Of a stretch of 64,000 nt of DNA, positions 27,645 through 37,515 are shown in pieces. Every line of letters starts with the position of its first letter. The first letter of the stretch is position 1. The stretch covers positions 1,833,501 through 1,897,500 of the forward strand of contig NZ_OY829944.1 of the NCBI RefSeq assembly GCF_963556105.2. The letters are read 5' to 3'. Both the position numbers and the translations under genes were made by a program. The DNA is from an uncultured Tolumonas sp. (lineage in GTDB: Bacteria > Pseudomonadota > Gammaproteobacteria > Enterobacterales > Aeromonadaceae). Below the pieces are notes generated by a model, which did no database searches, was not told where the DNA came from, and saw nothing but the letters and a program-made list of their open reading frames with translations.

Positions 27645-28283
27645 TCAACCAATTTGTGCTTGTTTCCACATCCGGGGTAACAAATGCAACAACATCGGCA
27701 ATACAGAGATAACCACAACAGCCAGAGAAAATAATGATAAATGCTCACGAACCCAACTGATACGGCATAACCAAACACCCGCAAGCATTAAACTGCTAGT
27801 CCAAATAACACCACCCAATGCATTAAATAACATAAACCGGCGAGGACACATTCCAGATAAACCAGCAAAGAATGGCGCAACAGTTCTAACAACAGGAATA
27901 AAGCGACCAAGGGTAACTGTGGGGCCACCCAATGTAGCAAAGTACTCTCGTGTTTTATCTAGATGATGTGGTTTTATCCAGTTCCGATGAATGATCCACT
28001 GACCTAGCCATGACCGACCTAATGCATAATTAACACTATCACCAGCAATAGCAGCTGTTGCTATCATGACAATGGGTATTACTGGTGCGATGCCTGAGAC
28101 TCCCAGAAAAGCACCAGTTGCAAACAACAGGGAATCGCCGGGTAAAAAAGGCAGTACGACTAACCCCGTTTCCAAAAAGATAACGAGCGCGATCAATGCA
28201 ATACCAAGTAGCCAATTTTGCGCTAACAAAACCATCAGACCTTGATCGCTGGTCAGCCAATGCAACAATCCCGTTGAGAACAT
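27645..28283 (-). CDS. DedA family membrane protein
   Basis: The 212-residue DedA/SNARE-associated (VTT) protein has the conserved ETGLVVLPFLPGDSLLFATG at residues 38-57, the amphipathic RSWLG and then LGRFIPVVRTVAPFFAGLSGM, and four to five membrane segments. Some DedA proteins have recently been identified as undecaprenyl-phosphate flippases, and others affect proton motive force and envelope integrity. It is followed upstream by a PAP2 phosphatase gene on the same strand, consistent with lipid-carrier recycling. Confidence 0.9.
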   Translation of the reverse strand: MFSTGLLHWLTSDQGLMVLLAQNWLLGIALIALVIFLETGLVVLPFLPGDSLLFATGAFLGVSGIAPVIPIVMIATAAIAGDSVNYALGRSWLGQWIIHRNWIKPHHLDKTREYFATLGGPTVTLGRFIPVVRTVAPFFAGLSGMCPRRFMLFNALGGVIWTSSLMLAGVWLCRISWVREHLSLFSLAVVVISVLPMLLHLLPRMWKQAQIG

Positions 28284-28430
28284 CTCTTATCTCCAATGAA
28301 GCGATAGCCCAATGTGACATTATCGAGTTTCATTATGATGATGCCGTTTGATAAGCAGAGTAGTGTGCGATACTTAACCGGTACTTAAGACCAAGGGTCT
28401 TATTCGTAGTTCAATAAAGCCCAAATAGTT

Positions 28431-29000
28431 TCATGACGATAAACGTTGATAAATGGGCTCTAATCTTCCAACCAGCAACCCATTCAGATTGCGCCAGTGT
28501 AACGCCTTAACGACCAGCCAAGCACTGGGTACTGCGACGAGAAAAGCGCCGGCAATGTCGAATGGGAAATGTACACCCAAGTAAATACGGGACCTGCCGA
28601 CTACAACATCCAATAACAAAATCAACGAGCTAAGTTTGCGTAAGGAAGTAAGAATAAAACCAAGTCCTAACGTAAAAAACACGATTGCATGATCGCTGGG
28701 GAAAGAGGCTTCCGGCTTGTGTGCCAGAAAGGTATGACCTAAACCGATCATGAATGGCCGGGGATGTGGCCATAGCATATTGATGATCTGCCCACAACCG
28801 AGTGCAAACAGAACTCCCATTGTTGCCGTAACGGCAGCAACACGATCCGGATGTGAACCCCAGATCCAGAGATAGACCAGCAATAATGGCACGCTGTAGA
28901 TCAACCACTCCGCCAGAAAGGTGGATAGAGTCAAAAGAAAGCCGGGTAATTGTGCGTCGGCGTTGATCAGTAGAAATAGCGCGTTATTAAATGTTTCCAT
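28431..29000 (-). CDS. PAP2-family phosphatase, undecaprenyl-diphosphatase-like (YbjG type)
   Basis: This 189-residue membrane phosphatase closely follows the layout of E. coli YbjG: motif 1 WPHPRPF, motif 2 SFPSDHAIVFF and motif 3 SRIYLGVHFPFDIAGAF. The catalytic His residues and the Arg/Asp pairs are intact. The probable reaction is dephosphorylation of undecaprenyl diphosphate on the periplasmic side. GGAG precedes the ATG at 29000, which is preferred to the frame's earlier start at 29033. It is divergent from the two-component system. Confidence 0.87.
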   Translation of the reverse strand: METFNNALFLLINADAQLPGFLLTLSTFLAEWLIYSVPLLLVYLWIWGSHPDRVAAVTATMGVLFALGCGQIINMLWPHPRPFMIGLGHTFLAHKPEASFPSDHAIVFFTLGLGFILTSLRKLSSLILLLDVVVGRSRIYLGVHFPFDIAGAFLVAVPSAWLVVKALHWRNLNGLLVGRLEPIYQRLSS

Positions 29001-29183
29001 ACGGCAACTCCAATAAAGATGCTTTATCTGCATGAGTGCAGAATTAGCGACATGTTATCGGCGCGTTTCTTAAGCCTACCTGAAGACTGGTTCGGTATGA
29101 TGCGATATGTCGTATAAGCTTAATATTGTGTATTGCTGAAAAATCAATGCAATCCGCTCTAAAACTAAAAAGGAAACCAATCC

Positions 29184-29846
29184 ATGCGTTTACTGCTGGC
29201 AGAAGATGACACTATGATCGGGAGTGGTTTACAGGAAGGGCTTCGAAAAGAAGGCTACACCGTGGATTGGGTTCAGGATGGCAAATCCGCACTTCTTGCG
29301 CAAGAAACAAACCCTTATGGACTGTTACTGCTTGATCTAGGGCTACCACAGCAAGATGGTATGAAAGTTCTTACTACACTCCGTAAACGTGACGAGACGC
29401 TACCCGTCATCATTATTACTGCGCGGGACGCCTTGCCCGATCGTCTATCGGGGCTTAATAGTGGTGCAGATGACTATTTAGTAAAACCCTTCGCCATTGA
29501 AGAGCTAATTGCCCGTATTCGAGCAATTACGCGTCGTCAGTCTGGCCGAGCACAACCTGAATTATCTATTGGCTCATTACGACTTGATCCTATCCGACAT
29601 TTAGTGTGGTTACGTGATGAGTCTATTTCAGTTTCAGCAAGAGAATTTAACGTGTTAAATGAACTGATGAGTCAACCCGGTGCTGTTATATCTCGTGAAC
29701 AATTGGAAGACCGGTTATATGGATGGGGCGAAGAAATAGGTAGTAATGCCATCGAAGTGCATATTCATAATTTGCGGAAGAAACTTGGTGTGGAAGTGAT
29801 CAAAACGGTACGAGGAGTTGGTTATCGTATTGGGGATACAGAATGA
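29184..29846 (+). CDS. OmpR-family response regulator (QseB/PmrA-like)
   Basis: The 220-residue protein has a receiver domain with acidic Asp8/Asp9, phospho-acceptor Asp51 in LLLLDLGLP and Lys101 in LVKPF. A winged-helix OmpR-type DNA-binding domain follows (about 125-218, ending VIKTVRGVGYRI). The sequence style (RLLLAEDDTMIGSGLQEGLR) is that of the QseB/PmrA group. The stop overlaps the ATG of the kinase gene by 4 nt. It likely controls the adjacent DedA/PAP2 genes. Confidence 0.92.
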   Translation: MRLLLAEDDTMIGSGLQEGLRKEGYTVDWVQDGKSALLAQETNPYGLLLLDLGLPQQDGMKVLTTLRKRDETLPVIIITARDALPDRLSGLNSGADDYLVKPFAIEELIARIRAITRRQSGRAQPELSIGSLRLDPIRHLVWLRDESISVSAREFNVLNELMSQPGAVISREQLEDRLYGWGEEIGSNAIEVHIHNLRKKLGVEVIKTVRGVGYRIGDTE

Positions 29847-31210
29847 AAGCGTTATACCATCGTATCCGGTTGTGGATGCTGAGCTCGCTGCGACGCCGGT
29901 TATTACTCTGGTTGTTACCTGCGACATTTTTTGCTGGCGTCTTAGCCAGTGTCGGTACGTATTGGGGGGCATTGATTGAACTCAGCAATCTCCTCAATGA
30001 TCAGATGCGTTACATCGCTGAACATGTCAGTGTCGATGATAATAATCGTGTTGCTTTAAATACTAATAAACAAAAACGACCCGTTGATGATGATAAAGCG
30101 GATGAAGTTTTATTTCAGATATGGCATGCGGATAAACTAACTTTTACAACCAATCCAGAGCTTAAACTTCCGCCGCCGTTACATGCAGGGATCAATGATG
30201 TAGTTGTTGGTGATCAAACTTGGCATACGTTTGTTGATAAACGAGGCGACCAGCTGATCCGTGTGGCGCAAGCTCAGGATGCGCGTTGGGAAGCACTGGC
30301 TGGTTTAGCCGTACATCTGTTTTGGCCCGTACTCTCATTGCTGCCTATACTGGCATTGTTCTTATGGTTTGGTATTGGCTACGGACTGAGACCCTTACAC
30401 AGAGTCGCGGGTGAACTCGCAAAACGCAATGCTAATAGTATGGAACCTGTGGGGATTGAGTCCTTACCGAATGAGATCAAACCGGTCATCAATGCGCTGA
30501 ATGATTTGCTACAACGACTGGAGCAGGCATTCACAATACAAAAGCATTTTGTCGCTGATGCCGCGCATGAATTACGTACCCCTGTGATGGCGCTTAGCTT
30601 GCAAGCACAACTGGCTCAACGTGCTGACACCGACAGTGAGCGAGAGCGGGCCTTGTCTCAAGTGCAAGTTGGTGTCACCCGATTAACACATTTGATTCAA
30701 CAACTTTTAACGTTAGCACGGCTTGAACCCGAGGCCCAAGTTGGTGTTTTCCAGCAAGTAGAATTATCTGCGTTGTGTAAATCCGTCATTCTGGATCAGA
30801 TCCGACTCGCAGAGGTTAAACAAATCGATCTGGGTTTTGTCACCCAAGAAAAAGCTGCGATCTTGGGCGACCCAAATATGCTACGTATTTTACTTAACAA
30901 TCTGGTTGATAACGCGATCCGCTATACTCCTGAATATGGTGTGATTGATATATCCGTGTATCGAGATGAACAGTCGGTCCGACTTGAAGTCTGTGATAAC
31001 GGACCAGGTATCCCTGAAGCAGAACGCACTCGGGTATTAGAGCGGTTTTACCGAGGTAGTAACCAGAATATACAAGGTAGTGGATTAGGCTTATCGATAG
31101 TAAAACGGATAGCAGAACGCCATGGTGCTCAGGTTGAATTAGATACGGGTCTGGAAAAAACGGGGTTATGTATAAGGATCATTTTTCCTAATACACCAGA
31201 GGTTCTATGA
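29843..31210 (+). CDS. Sensor histidine kinase (QseC/PmrB-like)
   Basis: This 455-residue inner-membrane kinase has two membrane segments (about 17-38 and 155-178) around a periplasmic sensor of about 110 residues, and then a HAMP-like region. The phospho-acceptor His is in FVADAAHELRTPVMAL. The ATPase domain shows N-box NLVDNAIRYTP, G1 CDNGPGIPEAE and G2 GSGLGLSIVKRI. It is translationally coupled to the regulator upstream, and to the DedA fusion gene downstream through another 4-nt overlap, so all three form one operon. Confidence 0.92.
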   Translation: MKALYHRIRLWMLSSLRRRLLLWLLPATFFAGVLASVGTYWGALIELSNLLNDQMRYIAEHVSVDDNNRVALNTNKQKRPVDDDKADEVLFQIWHADKLTFTTNPELKLPPPLHAGINDVVVGDQTWHTFVDKRGDQLIRVAQAQDARWEALAGLAVHLFWPVLSLLPILALFLWFGIGYGLRPLHRVAGELAKRNANSMEPVGIESLPNEIKPVINALNDLLQRLEQAFTIQKHFVADAAHELRTPVMALSLQAQLAQRADTDSERERALSQVQVGVTRLTHLIQQLLTLARLEPEAQVGVFQQVELSALCKSVILDQIRLAEVKQIDLGFVTQEKAAILGDPNMLRILLNNLVDNAIRYTPEYGVIDISVYRDEQSVRLEVCDNGPGIPEAERTRVLERFYRGSNQNIQGSGLGLSIVKRIAERHGAQVELDTGLEKTGLCIRIIFPNTPEVL

Positions 31211-33363
31211 TAGAACAACTCTTCTCATCATTCTTGCCATCCATTGAACACGTTCATTTGGTTGGCTATTGGATTGCCTTTTTTGCCGCTTTATTTGAAA
31301 CAGCATTTGTCGTGGGTTTGCTGCTGCCGGGTTCAACTCTTTTATTGCTGCTGGGTGCATTAGCCGCCAGCGGTAAGCTCGATTTGGGTGATTTATTGTG
31401 GTTCGCGATCATGGGGGCAGTCCTTGGTGATAACGTAAATTATTGGCTCGGCCAACGTTATGGTCAGCGATGGACTCGCTCGGGAATTTGGTTTATTACG
31501 TCTGCACATATTGAGCGTGCACGCCATTTTATGGAACAGCACGGAGCTAAAAGTGTCTTTTTGGCGCGATTTATTCCCAGTATTAAAGAGATAGCACCTT
31601 TTATTGCAGGCACGTTTGGTATGCCGCACCGAACGTTCATGCTTTGGAATATCCTCGGGGCCATCGGGTGGGGATGTCAGTGGGTTGGGGGTGGCTATTT
31701 ATTTGGGCAGTCGCTCAAGCTGGCTGAAGCCTGGATGTCCCGCGCCAGTATGGTACTGGTTATCGTGCTCTTGATCTGGGTATTATTGTGGTTTCTCTGG
31801 CGTTTCGTTACACGACATGGACGCAGTATCGTTGATCTAGCCATCGTGCTAGTTCGGTCACTTTGGTCCGCCGTAAGCCAAAGCTCATACACTCGGCAAT
31901 TTACTCAGCGGCATCCTGATTGCGTTCGTTTTTTAGCTAGACGTGTTGACCGTACCCATTTCCTTGGTTTACCGCTCACTATTTTTGCGCTTGCGTTTAC
32001 ATACGTATTGGCACTATTTGCCGGTATTGTTGAAGACATTATCACCGCCGATCCTATCGTTGCTTTTGATCATTCGGTCGCTCAGATGATTGCAGCTGTC
32101 CGTACGCCTGAAATTGTTCATCTGTTTATATGGATCACCAGTCTGGGCGAAACGTCCGTACTCATCACGTTTATATGTATTAGTAGCTTAGTACTTTGGT
32201 TGAGCAATCTAAGATGGGTCATTATTGGATTGCTGGTATCAACCAGTGGCGCATCACTGTTCAGCATGTTGGGTAAATTAACGTTTCAGCGTCTTCGCCC
32301 TGTTGAGGCCTCGTTACTTGAATCGTCCTATTCTTTTCCCAGTGGGCATGCCACTGGGGCCGTCGCTTTTTACGGTTTTATTGGATATCTCCTGATCCGA
32401 ACAACGCGGACATGGAAAGGGCAGGTAAGATTATTTTTTGCCTTTCTTGTTCTTGTTGTCCTGATCGGTCTAAGCCGGATCGTGTTGGGTGTACATTATG
32501 TCAGCGATGTTTGGGCAGGTTATCTGGTGGGGTCACTTTGGCTGATTGTCGGAATTACGCTGACGGAATGGTTGAGTAACAACAGATGGATTGCATGGCA
32601 TGCAGTGAGCGATCGACGTTCTCAGGTCATAGCAACAAGAGGTCTGATTATTATCGCTATCTCTGGGTTTATTAGTTATGCCAGTTCGCGTGCCATACCG
32701 AATTATTTTCCACCGCCAGAACCATCCGTTCAGATAAAAAGCCCTATTGATGAACTTCTACGTGCTCAACATCTTTCTAGAACGATGACACCGCTGGGTG
32801 AACCGGAACAACCCCTGACATTTGCTATTGCAACGCCAAATACCACTGTTTTGTCTGCTTGGCTTGAACAAGCTGGATGGCAAATATCAGACAAACCTGA
32901 ACTGAAAAATATTTTGCACCTTATTCAGCAAAAACTGGATTATGAGAATGGCCCGTTACCGCCATTTTTTTGGAACAATCAAATGAATGATTTAGCCTTT
33001 GAGAAGGCTATACAAGTTGACCAACGTAAGGTGATCTCGACGGTCCAAATTTGGCATACCCAATATAGGATCGCCGGAAAAGAAATTTTTGTAGGAACGG
33101 CCAGAAATTTTGGTGAGATCCGATGGGGCGTATTTCACAAATTTTTGCCCGACGTTGATGCTGCTGCTGACAGTTTTATTCGATCACTCAAGAACTCCAA
33201 TCCACATATTGATGTTTGTCAAAGGGCTTTAGTCCCCTCGATAGTGGGTGCATTTAGCATGGGAGAGCCTTTTTTTACACGGGGTGGAATATGGCTGATT
33301 GATCTGAACGATAAGTCAAACATCTCTCTGTTATGCGAGCTTATACGGCAGGGGATCGATTGA
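31207..33363 (+). CDS. DedA-PAP2-LssY fusion protein
   Basis: This 718-residue membrane protein has three modules. Residues 1-200 are DedA-like (FETAFVVGLLLPGSTLLLLLG, FLARFIPSIKEIAPFIAGTFG). Residues 255-465 are a PAP2 phosphatase with KLTFQRLRP, SYSFPSGHATG and SRIVLGVHYVSDVWAG. Residues 500-718 are an LssY-C-like extracytoplasmic domain. It combines a putative lipid-phosphate flippase with a phosphatase in one chain, and is coupled by a 4-nt overlap to the upstream two-component system. Lipid carrier (C55-P/PP) recycling or phospholipid turnover under envelope stress is the inferred role. Confidence 0.88.
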   Translation: MIEQLFSSFLPSIEHVHLVGYWIAFFAALFETAFVVGLLLPGSTLLLLLGALAASGKLDLGDLLWFAIMGAVLGDNVNYWLGQRYGQRWTRSGIWFITSAHIERARHFMEQHGAKSVFLARFIPSIKEIAPFIAGTFGMPHRTFMLWNILGAIGWGCQWVGGGYLFGQSLKLAEAWMSRASMVLVIVLLIWVLLWFLWRFVTRHGRSIVDLAIVLVRSLWSAVSQSSYTRQFTQRHPDCVRFLARRVDRTHFLGLPLTIFALAFTYVLALFAGIVEDIITADPIVAFDHSVAQMIAAVRTPEIVHLFIWITSLGETSVLITFICISSLVLWLSNLRWVIIGLLVSTSGASLFSMLGKLTFQRLRPVEASLLESSYSFPSGHATGAVAFYGFIGYLLIRTTRTWKGQVRLFFAFLVLVVLIGLSRIVLGVHYVSDVWAGYLVGSLWLIVGITLTEWLSNNRWIAWHAVSDRRSQVIATRGLIIIAISGFISYASSRAIPNYFPPPEPSVQIKSPIDELLRAQHLSRTMTPLGEPEQPLTFAIATPNTTVLSAWLEQAGWQISDKPELKNILHLIQQKLDYENGPLPPFFWNNQMNDLAFEKAIQVDQRKVISTVQIWHTQYRIAGKEIFVGTARNFGEIRWGVFHKFLPDVDAAADSFIRSLKNSNPHIDVCQRALVPSIVGAFSMGEPFFTRGGIWLIDLNDKSNISLLCELIRQGID

Positions 33364-33434
33364 GGAATATTCACGAACTCAATTTGTTTAATTAGGTGAT
33401 ATAAAATGACACTCTAGGCAGTTGTAACACCGAA

Positions 33435-33495
33435 TGGGGCAAATGATTGCTAGTACGGGCTTTTCAAAAACAACGAAAAGCCCGTATCAATTTTT
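33435..33495. terminator. Terminator with family A-like left flank
   Basis: TACGGGCTTTTC (about 33453-33464) and GAAAAGCCCGTA (about 33475-33486) form a long stem followed by a T-run, between convergent genes. It is preceded by GTTGTAACACCGAATGGGGC, which matches the left flank of repeat family A, so this may be a fifth, diverged copy. Confidence 0.7.
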
Positions 33496-33516
33496 CTAGC
33501 AAAAAGTTGAGATTTA

Positions 33517-34355
33517 CTATGCTTTGTTATTTTGAATACCTGTAGCCATACGCATTAATCCATCAAAAGCTCTGTCAGAGAGTATTTTTCTCATGAATAG
33601 TAATGCTTCGCACCAAATCCAACTACGTACCGAGTTTTGGGGCATTTGCTTGTTACAGCTTTTGCGATGGTATCGGCAATTAATTCTGGCGGCGATTGAC
33701 GCTTTCGGCTTGATTCACCAATCATTGATTTTGCCATTGCATGAGCCTGATTGGCATAGATGCCATGACCTGAAACTTGCTGTAATTTGCTGGCGGCGAT
33801 ATCAGCCCATTCTGTTTTAATGCCACCTGGTTCAACAACAACGACATGAATACCAAAGGATTGAAGTTCTAGGCGTAAACAATCACTGATAGCTTCGAGG
33901 GCAAATTTTGTTCCGTGATACCAGGCTCCCAGTGGTGTATGCAGTTTTCCACCCATGGATGTGATATTGATAATATTGCCAGTACCTTGAGATCGCATAT
34001 GTGGAAGTGCGAGTTGTATTAAACGAACCGCCCCGAATACATTGACATCAAATTGTGCCTGAGCCTCTTTTAACGGAACATCTTCTACTGCACCATAGGA
34101 GCCATAGCCTGCATTATTGACTAATACATCGATGCGGCCTGAATTCTCGATGATTTTCTGAATCGCATTTTGCATGGAGGCATCATCCGTGACATCCATT
34201 GAGATAATATGAATACCTGAATGTGTTAGCGCACTCATGCGTTCTACTCTTCGAGCAGCCGCATAGACTGTGTAGCCAAGCGAGTTTAATTTTAGTGCCG
34301 TAGCTTCACCAATGCCTGATGATGCACCTGTTACCAACGCAACTTTAGTATTCAT
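33517..34355 (-). pseudogene. SDR oxidoreductase with a C-terminal frameshift
   Basis: A classical SDR with TGASSGIG at the N-terminus, NNAGYG, NITSMGG and the YHGTKFA active-site pair. The open frame ends at 33591 after ...RYVVGFGAKHYYS. In the next frame the sequence continues MRKILSDRAFDGLMRMATG and stops at 33517, which is exactly the expected C-terminus of this subfamily (GAKPL..F.RKILSDRAFD). Insertion of one base near 33604 would restore a protein of about 279 residues. The catalytic core is complete, so the 254-residue product may still be active; alternatively this is a sequencing indel. Confidence 0.8.
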
Positions 34356-34488
34356 AACGCAACTCCTAAGCCTGTTCCAATGATGCGTCCATTGTTGAGC
34401 CGCATTTCTTGGTATTCAGTTTATGTGGATGATTGCATTACAGCTCTAGCCGTATACGCCAATAGACTTGCAAAAGGTGACACACCAT

Positions 34489-35469
34489 TTAACGAAACGT
34501 GATGTCTTTCTGTTCGCTAGATTTTGCAGTCTGAAATATTACTACTTGGTGTTGTCGCAAGATGGATTTCAGTGTTGGTATCACTTTCTGCGAAGCCTGA
34601 TATCCCTGCATCCGCACAATGTCTCTGCTCTCTGGGTCATTGATAGATGCAGGGTTTACCGATGGCGCAATAACAATATCAGCATCCTTTAATTCCTCTT
34701 CCGCTAAAATACAGCTCTGAACTTGAGAAACTTTTAACCACATTCCAAGCGCTGAGCTAGATGCATAACGGGGGCTATGACAGTAAATATCAACTCCGAT
34801 AATGATGTCTGCGCCGAGTGCACGAGCGGCCCGTATTGGTACTAATGACGTAACCCCGCCATCAACAAACATATTTTTCCCCGAATAGACGGGTAAAAAA
34901 ACACCAGGAATAGCGGATGATGCTCTTTCTGCCTGGCTTGCATTTCCTCCCGTGATCACAAATGGTAAAGAGCGGTCCAAATCCGTGGTAACTGCGGCAT
35001 ACTTGATCGGGAATTGCTCAATTCGTTTGTTACTAACTTGTTTGCTTAACCATTTTTCCAGCGCATCGCCTTTAACAAAACCTGGGCCATCGAATGTTAA
35101 ATCGGCAAACGAGAGTATTGGGGTATTGTTTGCGATATGCCAGATCTGGTTAGGGGAATGGCCGGAGGCATACAGTGCACCGATAATTGAACCTATTGAT
35201 GTTCCAACGACCAGATCGGGGTGTATGTTTGCTTCCTCCAATGCCTGTAATACACCAATGTGCGCATAGCCCCGCAAACCTCCACCACCTAAGACGATAG
35301 CCAAAGTTGGCGTGTGATTGGGGAAACTAGCTGTTTGTGTGCTACTTGTTCGCATCGGTTGTAACTGACCATGAATGAGCCAACTACCATCAAATCGGAT
35401 CTCATCATTTTGATTGGCTGTACAGGATGTCAGGAAAATAATGATCAGAAATATCTTGGCGCGGCACAT
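34489..35469 (-). CDS. Patatin-like phospholipase, predicted lipoprotein (RssA-like)
   Basis: This 326-residue protein starts with a hydrophobic stretch ending in LTSC, a plausible lipobox at about residue 16. The patatin domain follows: oxyanion loop GGGGLRGYAHIG, nucleophile Ser in GTSIGS, and the dyad Asp in FVDGGVTSLVP. All catalytic elements are intact. Homologues hydrolyse acyl esters of membrane lipids. It is on the minus strand about 20 nt downstream of an NAD(P)-binding protein gene and probably shares its transcript. Confidence 0.87.
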   Translation of the reverse strand: MCRAKIFLIIIFLTSCTANQNDEIRFDGSWLIHGQLQPMRTSSTQTASFPNHTPTLAIVLGGGGLRGYAHIGVLQALEEANIHPDLVVGTSIGSIIGALYASGHSPNQIWHIANNTPILSFADLTFDGPGFVKGDALEKWLSKQVSNKRIEQFPIKYAAVTTDLDRSLPFVITGGNASQAERASSAIPGVFLPVYSGKNMFVDGGVTSLVPIRAARALGADIIIGVDIYCHSPRYASSSALGMWLKVSQVQSCILAEEELKDADIVIAPSVNPASINDPESRDIVRMQGYQASQKVIPTLKSILRQHQVVIFQTAKSSEQKDITFR

Positions 35470-35488
35470 CGAAATGGAACCTCATTTT

Positions 35489-36160
35489 TTAGTTAAACCG
35501 GCCAATTTGAAACAACATTTGTGAATTAAGCACCACCGTACCATGGGCTGAGGACAGCGTTTTGATTAAGGCTTGCGCAACCGATATCGCATTGACAGGT
35601 TTGTAGCTGGCAGGAAGGATCGGTGAGAGCAATTTTGCAATTGGGATCGAAATCATTTCTCCCAGTCTCAGTGGCTGTTTCAATGCATCCCGATCTCCTA
35701 ACAAAATTGATGGACGAGCAATGACCAGTGCTGAGAGTGGTAAGGTATTGAGTGCATCTTCCAGTTCGCCCTTAATGCGATTGTAGAACACTGTCGAATG
35801 CGAATTTGCACCCGCCGCACTGACCAGCGCTAACCGTGTCGCGCCTGAAGCTACCGCTGCTTTGGCTACAGCAAGATTAGTTTCCAGATCTACTGCCCGA
35901 AATGCTTGCTGACTACCAGCCACTCGTATGGTTGTTCCAAGCGCAAGATACACTTCATCAATGGCTGGTAAAGCAGGCAAAGCACTGAAATTCACAATAT
36001 GGGTAATGATCTTCGAATTATCGAATTCCAGTGGCCTGCGGCTCAACACATGTATTTCAGACACACCCTCATCAGCGACCAAACCATTGAGGATTTGAGA
36101 ACCGACTAACCCCGTTGCACCTGCAAGCAACACTCGTCTTGAATTAGCTGAATTAGACAT
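35489..36160 (-). CDS. NAD(P)-binding oxidoreductase (HTATIP2/YbjT-like atypical SDR)
   Basis: The 223-residue Rossmann protein has RRVLLAGATGLVGSQILNGL, VNFSALPALPAIDEVYLALG and VSAAGANSHSTVFYNRIKGE. This is the small extended-SDR type related to TIP30/HTATIP2, with YNRIKG in place of YxxxK. GAGGAG eight bases upstream selects the ATG at 36160 rather than the frame's first ATG at 36286, which lies inside the AraC gene. It starts 10 nt after the AraC stop, so the two are co-transcribed. The substrate is unknown. Confidence 0.82.
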   Translation of the reverse strand: MSNSANSRRVLLAGATGLVGSQILNGLVADEGVSEIHVLSRRPLEFDNSKIITHIVNFSALPALPAIDEVYLALGTTIRVAGSQQAFRAVDLETNLAVAKAAVASGATRLALVSAAGANSHSTVFYNRIKGELEDALNTLPLSALVIARPSILLGDRDALKQPLRLGEMISIPIAKLLSPILPASYKPVNAISVAQALIKTLSSAHGTVVLNSQMLFQIGRFN

Positions 36161-36170
36161 CTGTATCTCC

Positions 36171-37181
36171 TCAATTGAGATGGATATTGTGTCGGGTATG
36201 CACTGGTGTCTGTCCAGTCCAGTCCTGAAAGGCACGATAAAAAGAGTTGGGATCTTCAAATCCGAGCAAAAAGGCAATTTCGCCACCCGACAAAGATGTT
36301 TCTTTCAGATAGTGACGCGCTAATTTTTCCCGCGTTGCATTCAATAAAGCGCGAAAATTTTCACCTTCATTTTCCAGACGGCGCTGCAATGTCCTTTTAC
36401 TCATAGAAAGACGGTCTGCGACTTCATCAATCGTAGCGATATTGCTGGGGATTAATTCCAGCAGCAGCGCCTGTACTCGCTGAGTTGTTGTTGCTGTTGC
36501 ATCCAGTTCATTCAAACGGCGACGCAAGTCAGGTTCGAATACCTGCCACATGCTTTCGTTCACCGTCAGAAAAGGGCGCAAAGCATCAATGGCTGAAAAG
36601 CTAATTTTGGGATTCACGCCTAGCTGTACTGGTGTCCCAAAAAATTCGGTATAGCGTCGGGCATGGGATTTATCAGGGACACAGGATAACGTGACCTGTA
36701 TTGCTTTGATTGGCTCACGAGTTGCAAGCTGAGCTAAACGAACAAAAAATGCAATTTCAGCCACCTGTAATGAGAATGGAACATCTCTTTGGGAATATAA
36801 CCATCTCGGAGAAAGTGTTAATTCACCATTTGCGGCAACATCAATATCCAGGCTCATTGGTGCCATCAATTGTTTATATTTTGATAATCTTTGGACTGCC
36901 TGCATGAGATTGCTGCTACATAAGGCGGCAAAAATGGGTGGGTCAAAAGATTCAGCAGAAAAAAATTCCACAATTTGCAGGCCAAAATAGGGATTTTTGG
37001 TTTCTTGTCCTAATGCTAACCAAAATTGAAAGTACTCATCAGTGGAAAGACGTTGGCCTGAGCGAGATAACAGATCTGTCGGTAGTCCTGCCCGTTTTAA
37101 TACCACTTCCGGCTGAATACCGAGATCCTTCAACAATGGTTTCCAACCAATATCTAAAGCAAAGGTTTGCCCGTGTGTCAT
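36171..37181 (-). CDS. AraC-family regulator with Arabinose_bd-type N-terminal domain (OruR-like)
   Basis: This 336-residue regulator has an N-terminal domain (about 25-205) of the GLPTDLLSRSG...LSTDEYFQFW type found in OruR/ArgR-like AraC proteins. The C-terminal HTH pair is IDEVADRLSMSKRTLQRRLE and SGGEIAFLLGFEDPNSFYRAF. It is first in a likely three-gene minus-strand unit with the NAD(P)-binding protein and the patatin gene. It may regulate that unit in response to a metabolite; the ligand is unknown. Confidence 0.87.
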   Translation of the reverse strand: MTHGQTFALDIGWKPLLKDLGIQPEVVLKRAGLPTDLLSRSGQRLSTDEYFQFWLALGQETKNPYFGLQIVEFFSAESFDPPIFAALCSSNLMQAVQRLSKYKQLMAPMSLDIDVAANGELTLSPRWLYSQRDVPFSLQVAEIAFFVRLAQLATREPIKAIQVTLSCVPDKSHARRYTEFFGTPVQLGVNPKISFSAIDALRPFLTVNESMWQVFEPDLRRRLNELDATATTTQRVQALLLELIPSNIATIDEVADRLSMSKRTLQRRLENEGENFRALLNATREKLARHYLKETSLSGGEIAFLLGFEDPNSFYRAFQDWTGQTPVHTRHNIHLN

Positions 37182-37473
37182 CTCAACTCCTGAAATATTG
37201 GATTCTATTGTTGTGTTATCTTGAGTTAAAAGTATAGGCGAGCCTCATGTTTTGATATAGCCAAATACGCCAGTTTAAATGCAATATGCGCCAGAATTTA
37301 TAATTGGATATTTAACAGTCGGGACGTTGAAAATTACCAATGATGTCCACCAAGACTAAATATGATGCCAAGAGAAAAGTAAGTAGACATTTCTCATCTA
37401 TGTCGTGCATTACTTATGTTTGGTTAAAATTAGCCTGAAAGAAGATGATCAATTGGTGTTGCTAAATCGAAAT

Positions 37474-37515
37474 GGGGCAGGAACGCGCTAGTTTTGAACT
37501 AACGCGCCGATGGAC
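37474..37515. repeat. Dispersed palindromic repeat family A, copy 4
   Basis: GGGGCAGGAACGCG, then CTAGTTTTGAACTAACGCG, then CCGATGGAC. It is nearly identical to copy 2 over more than 35 bp. It is directly followed by CGTGACAGC (37521-37529) paired with GCTGTCACG (37539-37547). Confidence 0.75.
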
